Source: Lewinellaceae bacterium (GTDB taxonomy: Bacteria; Bacteroidota; Bacteroidia; Chitinophagales; Saprospiraceae). Taken from it: a stretch of 64,000 nt of DNA. The stretch is from contig JADJFA010000042.1 in NCBI GenBank assembly GCA_016708875.1, positions 62,001 to 126,000 on the forward strand, read 5' to 3'. Every line of letters begins with the position of its first letter. Position 1 is the first letter of the stretch. The notes below the pieces were generated by a model. That model made no database searches. It saw nothing but the letters and a program-made list of their open reading frames with translations, and was not told the origin of the DNA. The translations under genes were made by a program, and so were the position numbers. Below, piece after piece: positions 1-8,844 of the stretch.

Positions 1-2
1 CG

Positions 3-278
3 GTTATCAGCGGTACAGCATTCGAGCTTTATCAGAACGTGCCAAACCCTTTTGTTGACAAAACCACCATTGGTTTTTACTTGCCAGATGCGGCACAAGC
101 CACGCTGACGGTATATGACCAAACAGGACGTTTGCTTTATACCGAAAAAGGCGATTTTGCAAAAGGCAATAATGCATTTGAAATAGAACAATCGTTGATA
201 AACACCACCGGAACAATGCTATATAAAGTAGCAACAGCCACCGATATGGGTGTTAAAAAGATGATTCAGACGAAATAA
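3..278 (+). CDS. C-terminal end of a T9SS-secreted protein (5' end outside window)
   Basis: The frame is open from the left edge, so only the last 91 codons of a larger protein are visible. They form a type A T9SS C-terminal sorting domain: an FELYQNVPNPF entry motif, the beta segment TTIGFYLPDAAQATLTVYD, a DQTGRLLY turn and a basic end (VKKMIQTK). In this family the domain directs a protein across the outer membrane and is cleaved or attached to the surface lipid by the PorU sortase. What the protein does cannot be told from this fragment. A strong terminator follows 21 bases after the stop, so this ends its transcription unit. Confidence 0.85.
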   Translation, partial: VISGTAFELYQNVPNPFVDKTTIGFYLPDAAQATLTVYDQTGRLLYTEKGDFAKGNNAFEIEQSLINTTGTMLYKVATATDMGVKKMIQTK

Positions 279-299
279 TAATCCTACCGTTATGCATTG

Positions 300-336
300 A
301 CCCGGGGCTCGTTTTACCAATGGCCCCGGGTTTTTT
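300..336 (+). terminator. Rho-independent terminator
   Basis: An ACCCGGGGC arm pairs perfectly with GCCCCGGGT across a 14-base loop and is followed by six T. It lies just downstream of the T9SS-domain gene that stops at 278. Confidence 0.85.
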
Positions 337-607
337 ATTTGCCCCAAAACAGTCCTTATAAGTCCAGATGATGTGTGAATTTTGTAAATTTTTATTGAAA
401 TTGTATAATTTTAACTGTATGTAAATCCCCCACCTTTGAGATACAAAAAAGGGTTTGGATAATCAATAGAAATAAAATTCAGGCCCAATTACTTTGAAGA
501 TTTAAACGTAAGGACGAGTATATCTTAGGTGTGTAAACTACAGGCCGCTCTGCCAAAGGGTGGGGCGGCCTGACCTTTTCTAAGGCACAATCCAAATCTT
601 GAATAAC
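337..607. other. Intergenic region with a GC-rich hairpin
   Basis: I see no gene here. The first 200 bases are AT-rich. At 541-572 CAGGCCGC pairs with GCGGCCTG over a 16-base loop, followed by ACCTTTTC, which resembles a weak terminator although no gene precedes it on this strand. It could instead be a leader hairpin of the lipoprotein gene at 608. Confidence 0.4.
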
Positions 608-1075
608 ATGCGAACGATCTTATTTTCCACATTCATTGCTTTTCTTGCCACCTCTTGCCTCAATAATGGGCAACCTATTCCGGCAAAAAATGCCCCGCCG
701 CCAGCAGGGCCATCGGAAATTCCGGCCAATACTGAACAGCAGGGGAATGCCTTTACCATTAGCACAGAAGTTTTTTATCAGGCCACCCTTGAATCGCCCT
801 CTACACAGGGACAGATTATTAGTCTGAGTTTGACGCCAGGCCGCAAAGCGGAAATGGTCACCAACCAAAAGGATAATACCCAGGGGACGATTGATACGGG
901 TTTGTGGAGCACTTTAGATAATGGAAATTTGTTGCTCATGCTGAAACGTGTGGGCGAGAAGGATAGCCTCCGGCTGGAATTCAAAACAGACGGCGAAAAA
1001 CTCATTTATACAGGCGATGCGTATGGTGCCGGAGGGCTTACGCTGTGGATAAGGCCAGTGCCTGGTTCAAATTAA
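608..1075 (+). CDS. Small lipoprotein, possibly NlpE-like
   Basis: From the ATG at 608 the protein has 155 residues and begins with a lipoprotein signal peptide (MRTILFSTFIAFLATSC) whose lipobox puts the modified cysteine at residue 17. A proline/alanine-rich linker (to about residue 45) follows. The rest is a beta-rich domain with a G-x-W strand (TGLWSTLDNGNLLLML) and a late YTGDAYG segment, a pattern reminiscent of the N-terminal NlpE barrel. That resemblance is by eye only, and the NlpE cysteine motif is absent. An upstream TTG in frame (599) would spoil the signal peptide, so ATG 608 is preferred. The ferritin gene follows after 17 bases. Confidence 0.7.
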   Translation: MRTILFSTFIAFLATSCLNNGQPIPAKNAPPPAGPSEIPANTEQQGNAFTISTEVFYQATLESPSTQGQIISLSLTPGRKAEMVTNQKDNTQGTIDTGLWSTLDNGNLLLMLKRVGEKDSLRLEFKTDGEKLIYTGDAYGAGGLTLWIRPVPGSN

Positions 1076-1092
1076 CTTGTAAATAGACGAAA

Positions 1093-1644
1093 ATGATCAC
1101 GAACCGACTTTCAAAAACCCTTGCAGCAGCGCTGAACGCGCAAATGACAAAAGAGGCGCATGCTTCGCAAATTTATTTGTCCTACGGAGTTTGGGCGGCC
1201 AGTCAGGGCTTTGGTGGCACCGCTAATTTTCTTTTTCGACATGCACAGGAAGAGCGCGACCACATGACCAAGATACTGGAATACATTTTACAAAGAGGCG
1301 CGCAAGTCCAAATAACTGCGATTCCTGCACCTCCCGAAAACCCGGTAAGTATTGTCAATTGTTTTGAGAAGGTATTTGAACACGAAGTAGACAATACGAA
1401 AGAAATATACAAGATTGTAAAAATGAGTTTGTTGGAAGAGGATTGGGCAACCTCTAATTTCTTGCAGTGGTTCGTAAAAGAACAAGTAGAGGAAGAGACA
1501 CTTGCGATGGAATTATTGGATAAAATGAAATTAACGGGTGCTGAAAAAGCAAACAACAGTGCTTTATATTCACTGGATAGAGACCTCGGAAAAGCACCGG
1601 ATGAGACGAAATCAGCAGAAGATGTAACCGCCGAAAACCCTTAG
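1093..1644 (+). CDS. ftnA: Ferritin
   Basis: A 183-residue non-haem ferritin that oxidises Fe(II) and stores it as a mineral inside a 24-mer shell in the cytoplasm. The four-helix-bundle ferroxidase ligands are visible: the first glutamate in TKEAHASQIY, the EExxxH-type stretch in HAQEERDHMTKILEYI, a glutamate near residue 95 (VFEHEVDNT) and the last helix glutamates in VKEQVEEE. Length through the last helix (about 165) is normal for FtnA. The final 20 residues are an acidic, low-complexity tail. It follows the lipoprotein gene closely and may be co-transcribed. Confidence 0.95.
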   Translation: MITNRLSKTLAAALNAQMTKEAHASQIYLSYGVWAASQGFGGTANFLFRHAQEERDHMTKILEYILQRGAQVQITAIPAPPENPVSIVNCFEKVFEHEVDNTKEIYKIVKMSLLEEDWATSNFLQWFVKEQVEEETLAMELLDKMKLTGAEKANNSALYSLDRDLGKAPDETKSAEDVTAENP

Positions 1645-1740
1645 GGAGATTAATACAGGACAGGACAATAAACAAACCTTTCGACACGACTGCCAAACCG
1701 CTTTTGGTTTGGTGGTCAGTGTTGTTTATAGCCAATCATA

Positions 1741-2774
1741 ATGATAGAAGTAATAAAGCACGGGTAATTCTTAGCAAAACCGATTTTGGATTTGAAAACG
1801 CCGGAGTATTAAATCCAGCTGCCATACGCGAAGGCGACCATGTTCATATATTTTATCGAGCGGTGCGCCATGGCAACTATTCTACTATAGGATATTGTCG
1901 CCTGGATGGGCCGCTCACAGTAGTGGAACGATTTGATATGCCAGTGCTTTTTCCTCAGGGCGATACTGAATCGCATGGTGTTGAAGATCCGCGTGTTTCT
2001 AAAATTGACGGATTATACTATCTGACTTACACGGCTTACGATGGTGTAAATGCACTTGGCGCGTACGCTACTGCGGAAACATTGCCGCATTTTGAAAAAA
2101 AAGGCATACTCACTCCGCAGGTCACGTATGAAGATTTTAGGCGTTTGGCGGAGAGTAAAGACCCTGTAAACGAAAAATACCTTCGATACAATGGACATCC
2201 TGTAATTCATACAGATCCAACTAAAAAAACTTTTGTCTGGGATAAAAACATAGTCTTTTTCCCTCGACGGATTCATGGGAAACTCTTCTTCCTACATCGT
2301 ATAAAACCGGATATCCAACTTGTAGCAGTAAATGATTTGGACGCATTGACTCCTGCGTTTTGGGACGAGTATTTCCTGCACCTCTATGAACATATAGCAC
2401 TAGCGCCAAAATACCGTCATGAAATCAGTTACATCGGCGCCGGTTGTCCACCCATTGAAACCAAGCTAGGTTGGTTGCTTATTTATCATGGTGTTCATGA
2501 TACAGCTACAGGCTACAAATATGTGGCGTGTGCTGCGTTGATGGATTTAGAAGACCCATCCATAGAAATTGCCCGCTTAAAATCCCCACTATTTTCGCCG
2601 GAACATGATTATGAAATAAGGGGCGAGGTTAACAATGTTTGCTTCCCTACTGGCACCGCTTTATTTGGCGACAAACTGTACATTTATTACGGAGCTGCAG
2701 ATGAGCAAATTGCTTGCGCTTCAGTTAGTTTATCCGCCCTTATGGAAGCCTTAATTACCCAATCAACGCTATGA
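1741..2774 (+). CDS. GH130 family glycoside phosphorylase/hydrolase (frame break near start)
   Basis: A five-bladed propeller protein of family GH130, which phosphorolyses or hydrolyses beta-mannosidic linkages; the exact substrate cannot be assigned. Support comes from the NPAAI entry, the HGVEDPR motif carrying the catalytic aspartate, YNGHPVI and the late GEVNNVCFPTG segment. The open frame has no good start: upstream it offers only TTG 1704. The ATG at 1741 reads MIEVIKHG and then stops; adding one G to the GGG at 1762-1764 joins it to VILSKTDFGFENAG, a normal GH130 beginning. I therefore start the gene at 1741 and infer a one-base indel. Its stop overlaps the next ATG (ATGA), so it is coupled to the glycosyltransferase. 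Confidence 0.85.
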
Positions 2775-5062
2775 GCAATAACAACATAAAAAAGTATAAG
2801 CCTGAAATCTTATTGATCAGTTCATATCCTCCCAGGGAATGTGGCATAGCCACTTTTTCAGATGATTTACGGAAGGCCTTGCACAATAAGTTTTCTCAGT
2901 CATTTTCAACCAGTGTATGTGCATTGGAAACGGCGGATGAAAAACACGCTTACCCAGCTGAGGTCAGGTATGTACTGGACACCTCTAATGTGCAGGAATA
3001 TCAAGTGATGATAGACGCCATCAATTCGGATGATCGTATAAAAATAGTATTGCTGCAACACGAGTTTGGTTTCTTTGAGACAATGCCAGAGCGTGATTTT
3101 CTCCATTTTTTGAATAGCATCAAAAAGCCGCTTATCGTTACTTTCCATACGGTATTGTCCAGGCCGAATGATGCCCTGAAAAAGAAAGTAAGCGACATAA
3201 CCAAGGCCTGTGATTCCGTTGTAGTGATGACTAAAAATTCAGCGGAAATCCTTGAAAATGAATATGATGTGCCATCCGAAAAAACCTGGATCATTGCACA
3301 TGGAATACATCTGGTGCCTCATTTGGGAAGGACCTTGTTAAAGAAAAAATATGGTCTAAACGGGCGCAAGGTGCTTTCAACTTTTGGACTTATCAGCTCT
3401 GGAAAAAGCATCGAAACCACCTTGGATGCCTTGCCCGGCATTGTGGCCGATCATCCTACGATAATTTTCTTGATAATTGGCAAAACCCATCCATCAGTAG
3501 TCAAACACGAAGGAGAGCAATATCGCCGTATGTTAGAAGCAAAAGTGGCTGATTTGTCGCTTGAAAATAACGTGAAATTTATCAACGCCTATTTGCCGTT
3601 GCAGGAGTTGTTGGAATATCTGCAATTGACCGATATCTATTTGTTTACCTCCAAAGATCCACATCAGGCCGTTAGCGGCACGTTTTCGTACGCCGTAAGC
3701 TGTGCCTGTGCCATCATTTCAACCCCGATCCCGCATGCGAAGGAACTGCTGCGCGATGATGCGGGCATCCTTATAGATTTTCAGAATTCGTCGCAATTGA
3801 CTGCGGCAGTCAATCATTTGTTGGACGACAAACCCCTGCGTAAAAGGTTGATCAGCAACGGTTTGCAGCGTGTCATCTTCGCTGCTTGGGAGAACACGGC
3901 CATTGCGTATGCCATGTTGTTTAAAAATCTTGATGCCGATATCGTACTCCGATACGGACTACCGGAAATTCATTTGGGACATATAAAAAAGATGACCACC
4001 CATTTCGGCATGATACAATTTTCAAAAATCAATCATCCCGACAACGATTCAGGCTATACCATTGACGACAATGCGCGGGCGATGGTAGCGGTTTGTATGC
4101 ACCAGGAGATTTTTAATGGTAAAAAGGACTTGAACTATATCCAAACCTACCTGAATTTTATTGAGCATTGTTTACAGCCGGACGGTCATTTTTTGAATTA
4201 CGTCAATATTGAAAAGGCATTTACAACGCAAAATAAAGAGGTCAATTTGGACGATGCCAACGGAAGGACTATTTGGTCCTTGGGCCTTCTAATCTCTAAG
4301 CACAATACACTGCCAAAATATCTTGTACAACAGGCTAAAACCATCCTGGAGCAAACTTTTACGCACATTGAAACGATACACTCGCCACGCGCTATGGCAT
4401 TCGCTATCAAAGGCTTACACTATTATCTCAGTGCGATGCCCTCGCCCCAAGCAGAGCATTTGGTAAAAACGCTCGCCAACCGCCTCGTACAAATGTACCG
4501 ACACGAGGCTGAATCAGGATGGTACTGGTTTGAAAGTTACCTCACTTATGGCAACAGCATCCTACCTGAAGCCTTGCTGTGCGCTTGGCTTTCTACCGGC
4601 AATTATGTTTATAGAGATATCGCCCACGAGTCGTTCGATTTTTTGCTCAAACAAACCTTCACCGAAGCCGGAATAAAGGTGGTTCCAAACAACAACGGCT
4701 GGATGCAAAAAGGGCAAGAAAAAGCGGAATACGGCGAGCAGCCAATTGATGTAGCGTATACCATTTTGGCTTTGCAATTGTTTTACGAAGTTTTCAACGA
4801 TGAAAGCTATAAGGATAAAATGGAAACCGCGTTCAACTGGTTTTTAGGGCAAAATCACCTGGATCAAATCATTTACAACCCCTGCACCGGAGGATGTTAC
4901 GACGGATTGGAAGAAATGCAGGTGAATATGAATCAGGGCGCGGAGTCAACCGTGAGTTATTTGATGGCCAGATTGGCGATTCAGAAGTCGCTCGAAAATC
5001 AAAAACGGAGATCTATTCTGTTGGGATTAAAACGAATGAGAAAAAGCAGGATATGGAATTGA
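2771..5062 (+). CDS. GT4 glycosyltransferase with C-terminal alpha/alpha-toroid domain
   Basis: A 763-residue two-domain protein. Residues about 10-385 form a GT-B glycosyltransferase of family 4: the Rossmann start ILLISSYPPRECGIATF, the second-domain start TFGLISSGKSIE, and the nucleotide-sugar region around QAVSGTFSYAVSCACAIIST. Residues about 400-745 are a helical repeat domain resembling the (alpha/alpha) toroids of glycosidases, with aromatic acidic segments (GYTIDDNARAMVAV, WYWFESYLTYGNSILPEAL, GQNHLDQIIYNP). Expected role: transfer of a sugar to an oligosaccharide or surface glycan in the cytoplasm. The four-base overlap with GH130 suggests the two act on the same glycan. Whether the toroid is catalytic is unknown. 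Confidence 0.85.
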   Translation: MSNNNIKKYKPEILLISSYPPRECGIATFSDDLRKALHNKFSQSFSTSVCALETADEKHAYPAEVRYVLDTSNVQEYQVMIDAINSDDRIKIVLLQHEFGFFETMPERDFLHFLNSIKKPLIVTFHTVLSRPNDALKKKVSDITKACDSVVVMTKNSAEILENEYDVPSEKTWIIAHGIHLVPHLGRTLLKKKYGLNGRKVLSTFGLISSGKSIETTLDALPGIVADHPTIIFLIIGKTHPSVVKHEGEQYRRMLEAKVADLSLENNVKFINAYLPLQELLEYLQLTDIYLFTSKDPHQAVSGTFSYAVSCACAIISTPIPHAKELLRDDAGILIDFQNSSQLTAAVNHLLDDKPLRKRLISNGLQRVIFAAWENTAIAYAMLFKNLDADIVLRYGLPEIHLGHIKKMTTHFGMIQFSKINHPDNDSGYTIDDNARAMVAVCMHQEIFNGKKDLNYIQTYLNFIEHCLQPDGHFLNYVNIEKAFTTQNKEVNLDDANGRTIWSLGLLISKHNTLPKYLVQQAKTILEQTFTHIETIHSPRAMAFAIKGLHYYLSAMPSPQAEHLVKTLANRLVQMYRHEAESGWYWFESYLTYGNSILPEALLCAWLSTGNYVYRDIAHESFDFLLKQTFTEAGIKVVPNNNGWMQKGQEKAEYGEQPIDVAYTILALQLFYEVFNDESYKDKMETAFNWFLGQNHLDQIIYNPCTGGCYDGLEEMQVNMNQGAESTVSYLMARLAIQKSLENQKRRSILLGLKRMRKSRIWN

Positions 5063-5118
5063 TGCTTCAATAACCAGTTAGGCCCCTCAGACGCATGAAT
5101 ATTTAGAACTAAGATAGG

Positions 5119-5295
5119 AAAATTGCATTTTTTGATTGACGAATGCTGAATACATGATTGATGAATGTTGATGGTGGGGTTTGATTCATTGCTGATGTTC
5201 CTCAATCATCCATATAATTTCAAAATTGCCCTTACTTCAACATTCATCAATCATGTATTCAGCATTCGTCAATCAAAAAAAATTCTGCAATTTTT
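5119..5295. repeat. Long intergenic inverted repeat (GATTGACGAATG word family)
   Basis: Left arm 5119-5171 and right arm 5237-5295 are near-perfect reverse complements of about 50 bases, separated by about 65 bases. The arms contain the words GATTGACGAATG, GAATACATGATTG and GATGAATGTTGA. The repeat sits between two convergent genes and could act as a bidirectional terminator. The same word appears at 26931-27404 and 37529-37655. Confidence 0.85.
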
Positions 5296-5318
5296 AAATA
5301 CTCATGCATCTGCCCTGT

Positions 5319-6005
5319 CTAGCCTCCCGCCTTCTTAAACATACTCCAGCCTTCCTTCCCCGGCCCTAACGCCTGCCACAAAACCTCCTGAGGCGGTTCA
5401 GCTTCCAACAAAATGCGCTCCCCGGTGGCTGGGTTGTCGAAAGTCAATCTCCAAGAATGCAAGTGAATGCTGCGGTCTTGGTTGCTGCGGCGAGCACCGT
5501 ATTTTACGTCGCCTTTGATGGGGCATCCAATGGCAGCGAGTTGTGCGCGGATTTGGTGGTGCTTCCCTGTAACCATTTGAATGTGAAGCAAATGGTAGTT
5601 TTTTCCACTATCGAGCAATTGATACCGAAGTTCGGCGCGCTCGGTGCCGGGCTGCTCTTCATCAAACACGGTGGAGGTGTTTTTTACCTGGTTCTTTTTC
5701 AAAAAATGTACGAGTGTTCCGCTGGGTTGGGGCGGCAGGTTTTGCACAATCGCGAGGTAATCTTTTTGGACTCTTTTTGCCTGAAACTGGGCGGAAATGA
5801 GGGTCATTGCCTCGGCGGTTTTGGCAATTAGCACCAGCCCGCTCACAGGACGGTCAATGCGGTGGACGACGTGCAATGCGTGTCCGCAATATTCCTCGGC
5901 CAATTTAAGGAGAGAGTCATCGCCCGTTTTATCGGGCTGTGTAGCAAGGCCGGGCGGTTTGTTGATGACGAGAAATGCTGCGTTTTCTTGTAATATTTCA
6001 AGCAT
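5319..6005 (-). CDS. RluA-family RNA pseudouridine synthase
   Basis: A 228-residue enzyme that isomerises uridine to pseudouridine in RNA. Visible motifs are VINKPPGL near the N-terminus, HRIDRPVSGLVL with the catalytic aspartate (D51), and GKHHQIRAQLAAIGCPI with GDVKYG near the C-terminus. There is no S4 domain, so it matches the short RluA/TruC-like group; the target position cannot be decided. It starts 4 bases after the stop of the racemase gene, so the two are one minus-strand operon. Confidence 0.93.
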   Translation of the reverse strand: MLEILQENAAFLVINKPPGLATQPDKTGDDSLLKLAEEYCGHALHVVHRIDRPVSGLVLIAKTAEAMTLISAQFQAKRVQKDYLAIVQNLPPQPSGTLVHFLKKNQVKNTSTVFDEEQPGTERAELRYQLLDSGKNYHLLHIQMVTGKHHQIRAQLAAIGCPIKGDVKYGARRSNQDRSIHLHSWRLTFDNPATGERILLEAEPPQEVLWQALGPGKEGWSMFKKAGG

Positions 6006-6009
6006 TGTT

Positions 6010-6756
6010 TCAGGATTTTAATTTTTCAGGAGCAACTCGCCGTATCAGCTCGCGCGCCAAAATTGTATTCGGGTTAAATGCAGCCATGCCGTGGAAATCC
6101 AGTTGTGCTTCTACCATTCCGATTTCCGTACAACCCAGGATCACGGCCTCTGCACCCAGTGCCTGAAGTTCGGCTATGGCGGTGTTCAATTTAATAATTG
6201 CTTCAGGATGGCCTTCCGATATACTTTTTAAGCCGTATTCAGGGTGATAAATGGGCACTTGCACCAGTTCATTGTGCTGTTCGATATCAAGAACCACGGG
6301 GGTCAGCGCGGCATTTCGCAAAGGGTTTTGGTAAAGATTGGTTTTGTAACTTCCAATTGTACAAAGTAACCCAATACGCTTGAACGCCGACTCCTGAGAT
6401 TTTATATAAGCCATGGTAAGTTCGATCAGGTGCAGAATTTCAGCCTTTGAACCCTTGTCTTTGAGCAAATGTATCATTGGGTCAAAGATTTGTGGGGCAT
6501 GGGCAGTATTGCAGGCCATCGCGATGTGTTTTGAGCCGGCGTTTTCGAGCAACAAAACAACTTCAGCCAATGCATTCGCCGGGTTTTCGTTTGATTTGCC
6601 CAGCAAATATTCGGTACGGTCGCCAATATTTTGGGGCAAAGATGCAAGCAGCACAGACAAGTGATCCTGATCCCGGTGCGCCACCGTATGCTCCACAATC
6701 CTCTTGTAAAGGTCTGCGCCCGCCATGGGGCCTATGCCGCCTACTATGCCTATCAT
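6010..6756 (-). CDS. Aspartate/glutamate racemase family protein
   Basis: A 248-residue cofactor-independent racemase. The two catalytic cysteines are present: C82 in MACNTAHA and the second in VILGCTEIG near residue 198, with the typical start MIGIVGGIGPMAG. The family interconverts L- and D-aspartate or glutamate; this sequence is closer to the broad YgeA/RacX-like group than to MurI, so D-glutamate supply for cell wall is not assured. It is first in an operon with the pseudouridine synthase. Confidence 0.9.
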   Translation of the reverse strand: MIGIVGGIGPMAGADLYKRIVEHTVAHRDQDHLSVLLASLPQNIGDRTEYLLGKSNENPANALAEVVLLLENAGSKHIAMACNTAHAPQIFDPMIHLLKDKGSKAEILHLIELTMAYIKSQESAFKRIGLLCTIGSYKTNLYQNPLRNAALTPVVLDIEQHNELVQVPIYHPEYGLKSISEGHPEAIIKLNTAIAELQALGAEAVILGCTEIGMVEAQLDFHGMAAFNPNTILARELIRRVAPEKLKS

Positions 6757-6797
6757 GAAGTGATGGAGTGATAAAGTGATGAAGTGATGGAGTGATG
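6757..6797. repeat. Short tandem word repeat upstream of racemase gene
   Basis: The words AAGTGATGGAGTGAT and AAAGTGATGAAGTGATGG repeat directly after the racemase start codon on the upstream side. Unlike most other gaps here it is a direct rather than inverted array. The remainder of the gap up to 6882 shows nothing recognisable. Confidence 0.6.
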
Positions 6798-6882
6798 CTA
6801 GGCTACGTCAATACTATCGCAGTCAAACATGGAATTGCTCATTGGGTTGTGTTCGAGCGTGCTGAAACATTTGAAACATAAG

Positions 6883-7545
6883 TCATTGCTTTTTCCTGGC
6901 GGCTTTTGTGCTTCGATATTTTTTCTTCAGAATCTTCCATATTTGTAAAATCGCTGTTATGGAGAATATACACCCGATAACGAAATTGATTTCTTCCTGA
7001 CCCGCGTCTAATTTTTGCACCGCCATTTTCCCGCCAAAAATAAAAACACAATGGGCCGCAAAAGTGCCTATTGCAATGCCTAACAAATAGCCATTGTAAA
7101 ACCCTTTTTTGTCCTGCATAATGCCCTTTGTATACAGTACGGAACTCCAGCCCAGCCAAAACGGGATGGACGCAGGGCTAATAGCGCGCATCATAAGTCC
7201 CAGAAAAAACCGGTGCATCGTGTAAGAAAGCACCACGTTTTTAGCGCCATGGTGACCAAGTGCTGCTTTGAAACTGGCTATAGCCAGTACCACTACGATC
7301 AATACCGCCACCCACTCCATAATTTTGAAAATACGCTCATGTTTCTGTATCCAGGTGAGCGCAACCAGCAGTAGCCGCACATAGATCACCTCTGCGACTA
7401 TACTACCGATGGAGAAATTGATGGCTGGCCTAATCCCTTCTGTGATGCTGATTTGCATCGCCGAAAGTCCAATAGTACCAATAACCATGGAGCCAAAAAA
7501 ACTGATGGACATCCCGGAATAGAAAACCCTGAAGATGCTTTTCAT
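6883..7545 (-). CDS. LysE-like membrane transporter
   Basis: A 220-residue integral membrane protein with about six hydrophobic helices, arranged like LysE/RhtB amino-acid exporters: first helix with GTIGLSAMQIS at the place of the usual PGP segment, a central ISPASIPFWLGWSSVLYT helix, and a last pair around IGTFAAHCVFIFGG. Many Bacteroidota homologues lack the strict PGP. The exported substrate is unknown. The C-terminus is strongly basic. It lies 9 bases downstream of the ATP-grasp gene and is probably in the same operon. Confidence 0.75.
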   Translation of the reverse strand: MKSIFRVFYSGMSISFFGSMVIGTIGLSAMQISITEGIRPAINFSIGSIVAEVIYVRLLLVALTWIQKHERIFKIMEWVAVLIVVVLAIASFKAALGHHGAKNVVLSYTMHRFFLGLMMRAISPASIPFWLGWSSVLYTKGIMQDKKGFYNGYLLGIAIGTFAAHCVFIFGGKMAVQKLDAGQEEINFVIGCIFSITAILQIWKILKKKYRSTKAARKKQ

Positions 7546-7554
7546 GGGTGGGTG

Positions 7555-8652
7555 TCAATCGTATTGGTCCAACAGGTCTAGGTGGCGATTAACGGCGCGA
7601 AGATAGCGCAAGCCTTTCCAAAAAGGCCAGTACGGATGGCCGTGTGCATTGTTCCAAGCGCTCACTTCATAGAGCAATTTCCAATGCCGAAGTATTTCCG
7701 CATACGCTTGCCACAAACTCATGCCGCAATGATAAATGTGGCTTGGCGAGGCGCCAGCACCATTGTACTCGAGAATTGCAAAATTTTTCCCCACCTTCAA
7801 ATCTGCCAGCGAAGTGCATTTTACATCGTATCTGCCCCAAAAAAAAGCGCCACTATGGAGACTGATTTTATCAAAAAAAGCTGTCAGTTCAGCATCGGCC
7901 TCGTGCGAGAGGTTGCGCAGTCGGGCGCCTCGGCTGCGGTTGATGGCAAAAGAGAGGACATATCGTTCGCGGTCGGTGGGCACCCAGTCGAGTTTGTCCT
8001 CGTGTTTTCGGCACATTTCTTCGGCGCGTTTGTTGGCTTGCGGATGACGTTCAATGAGTGCGCGGAGCGTGGCTTTCCCGTCGCCCCAAACTTCGAGTGC
8101 TTCGCGCAGGATGATTCCGGTGATTTGACCGGTCTGTTTCGAAGGGTGCCGGACGTAAAAAACGCCGAGTTCCATGGGCAAATCCACCAAGTCTTGAATG
8201 AGGTAATCCATGGGGCAGTAGCCGTGGTATTCAAGCAATTGCGCCTCCGTGTCAATTTTTCTGAAAAGGAGGCCTTTGCGCCCCACGTCAGGTTTTACAA
8301 TAAAGGGATATTGGAATCCCGCCTTGACTATGCGGGCTTTTACTCCTTCAAAATCCTCCGGTGGCTTCACCAATAAGGTGCGCGGGTACACCCCATCGGG
8401 CATTTGTTTGTACACATCCGTCTTTGTCTCGCCTTCATAGCCACCAAAAGGAATGGTGGGATTGGAGGGTGTAAACCACCAAAAAGAGCGCGACCGTAAA
8501 GAATACCAGGCCCACATCGGGATAAGCGGGATGTAGAGTGCAGTGGCTGGCCAGAGCTCCCAGTTGGTAAGTTTTTCAAAAAAGCCGGGCTTTTGCGCGG
8601 GGGGGCTGGGCTTGGTGGGTACCGACTGATCGGGGATGTTTTGCTCCTGCAT
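7555..8652 (-). CDS. ATP-grasp-like protein of unknown function
   Basis: A 365-residue protein from ATG 8652 (MQEQNIPDQ). ATP-grasp features are visible: the beta strand PFIVKPDVGRKGLLFRK with the ATP-binding lysine, a central DLPMELGVFYVRHP segment and the metal-binding end ILEYNGAGASPSHIY. A possible membrane-associated stretch lies at about residues 30-60 (WPATALYIPLIPMWAWY). The family joins carboxylates to amines or thiols via acyl phosphate; no substrate can be assigned. An in-frame GTG lies further upstream at 8712, but a TACTTTTG -7 box at 8676-8683 between the two favours the ATG. Confidence 0.75.
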   Translation of the reverse strand: MQEQNIPDQSVPTKPSPPAQKPGFFEKLTNWELWPATALYIPLIPMWAWYSLRSRSFWWFTPSNPTIPFGGYEGETKTDVYKQMPDGVYPRTLLVKPPEDFEGVKARIVKAGFQYPFIVKPDVGRKGLLFRKIDTEAQLLEYHGYCPMDYLIQDLVDLPMELGVFYVRHPSKQTGQITGIILREALEVWGDGKATLRALIERHPQANKRAEEMCRKHEDKLDWVPTDRERYVLSFAINRSRGARLRNLSHEADAELTAFFDKISLHSGAFFWGRYDVKCTSLADLKVGKNFAILEYNGAGASPSHIYHCGMSLWQAYAEILRHWKLLYEVSAWNNAHGHPYWPFWKGLRYLRAVNRHLDLLDQYD

Positions 8653-8675
8653 TTTGCGTTGTCTGAAAAAGTCCG

Positions 8676-8683
8676 CAAAAGTA
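8676..8683 (-). promoter_or_regulatory. Bacteroidota -7 box upstream of ATP-grasp gene
   Basis: TACTTTTG on the minus strand fits TAnnTTTG and lies 23 bases before ATG 8652. No clear -33 TTTG is seen at the ideal spacing. Confidence 0.45.
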
Positions 8684-8844
8684 GGGTTTCGATCTGAAAA
8701 GTAGATGGGCACAAAACAGTACGTTTCTTTTGCCCTCAGAAACCTGACTTTTTCAAAAAAATGTCCAACGCTACTTCTGACTGGGCGAGTAACTTTAATC
8801 CGTTAAAAAAAAGTTACCGAATCATCTTTCAAACTTACGCTCGT

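Noticed and set aside
541..572. GC-rich hairpin as a riboswitch
   Set aside because: It is a single short stem with no conserved aptamer-like structure; a terminator or leader hairpin is enough.
7582..8376. Plus-strand 264-codon frame opposite the ATP-grasp gene
   Set aside because: It is antisense to a gene with clear family motifs and encodes no recognisable domain.
8761..8844. N-terminal extension of the double-glycine peptide (frame open from 8761)
   Set aside because: The added residues do not resemble a leader, whereas ATG 8845 starts exactly at a typical leader.
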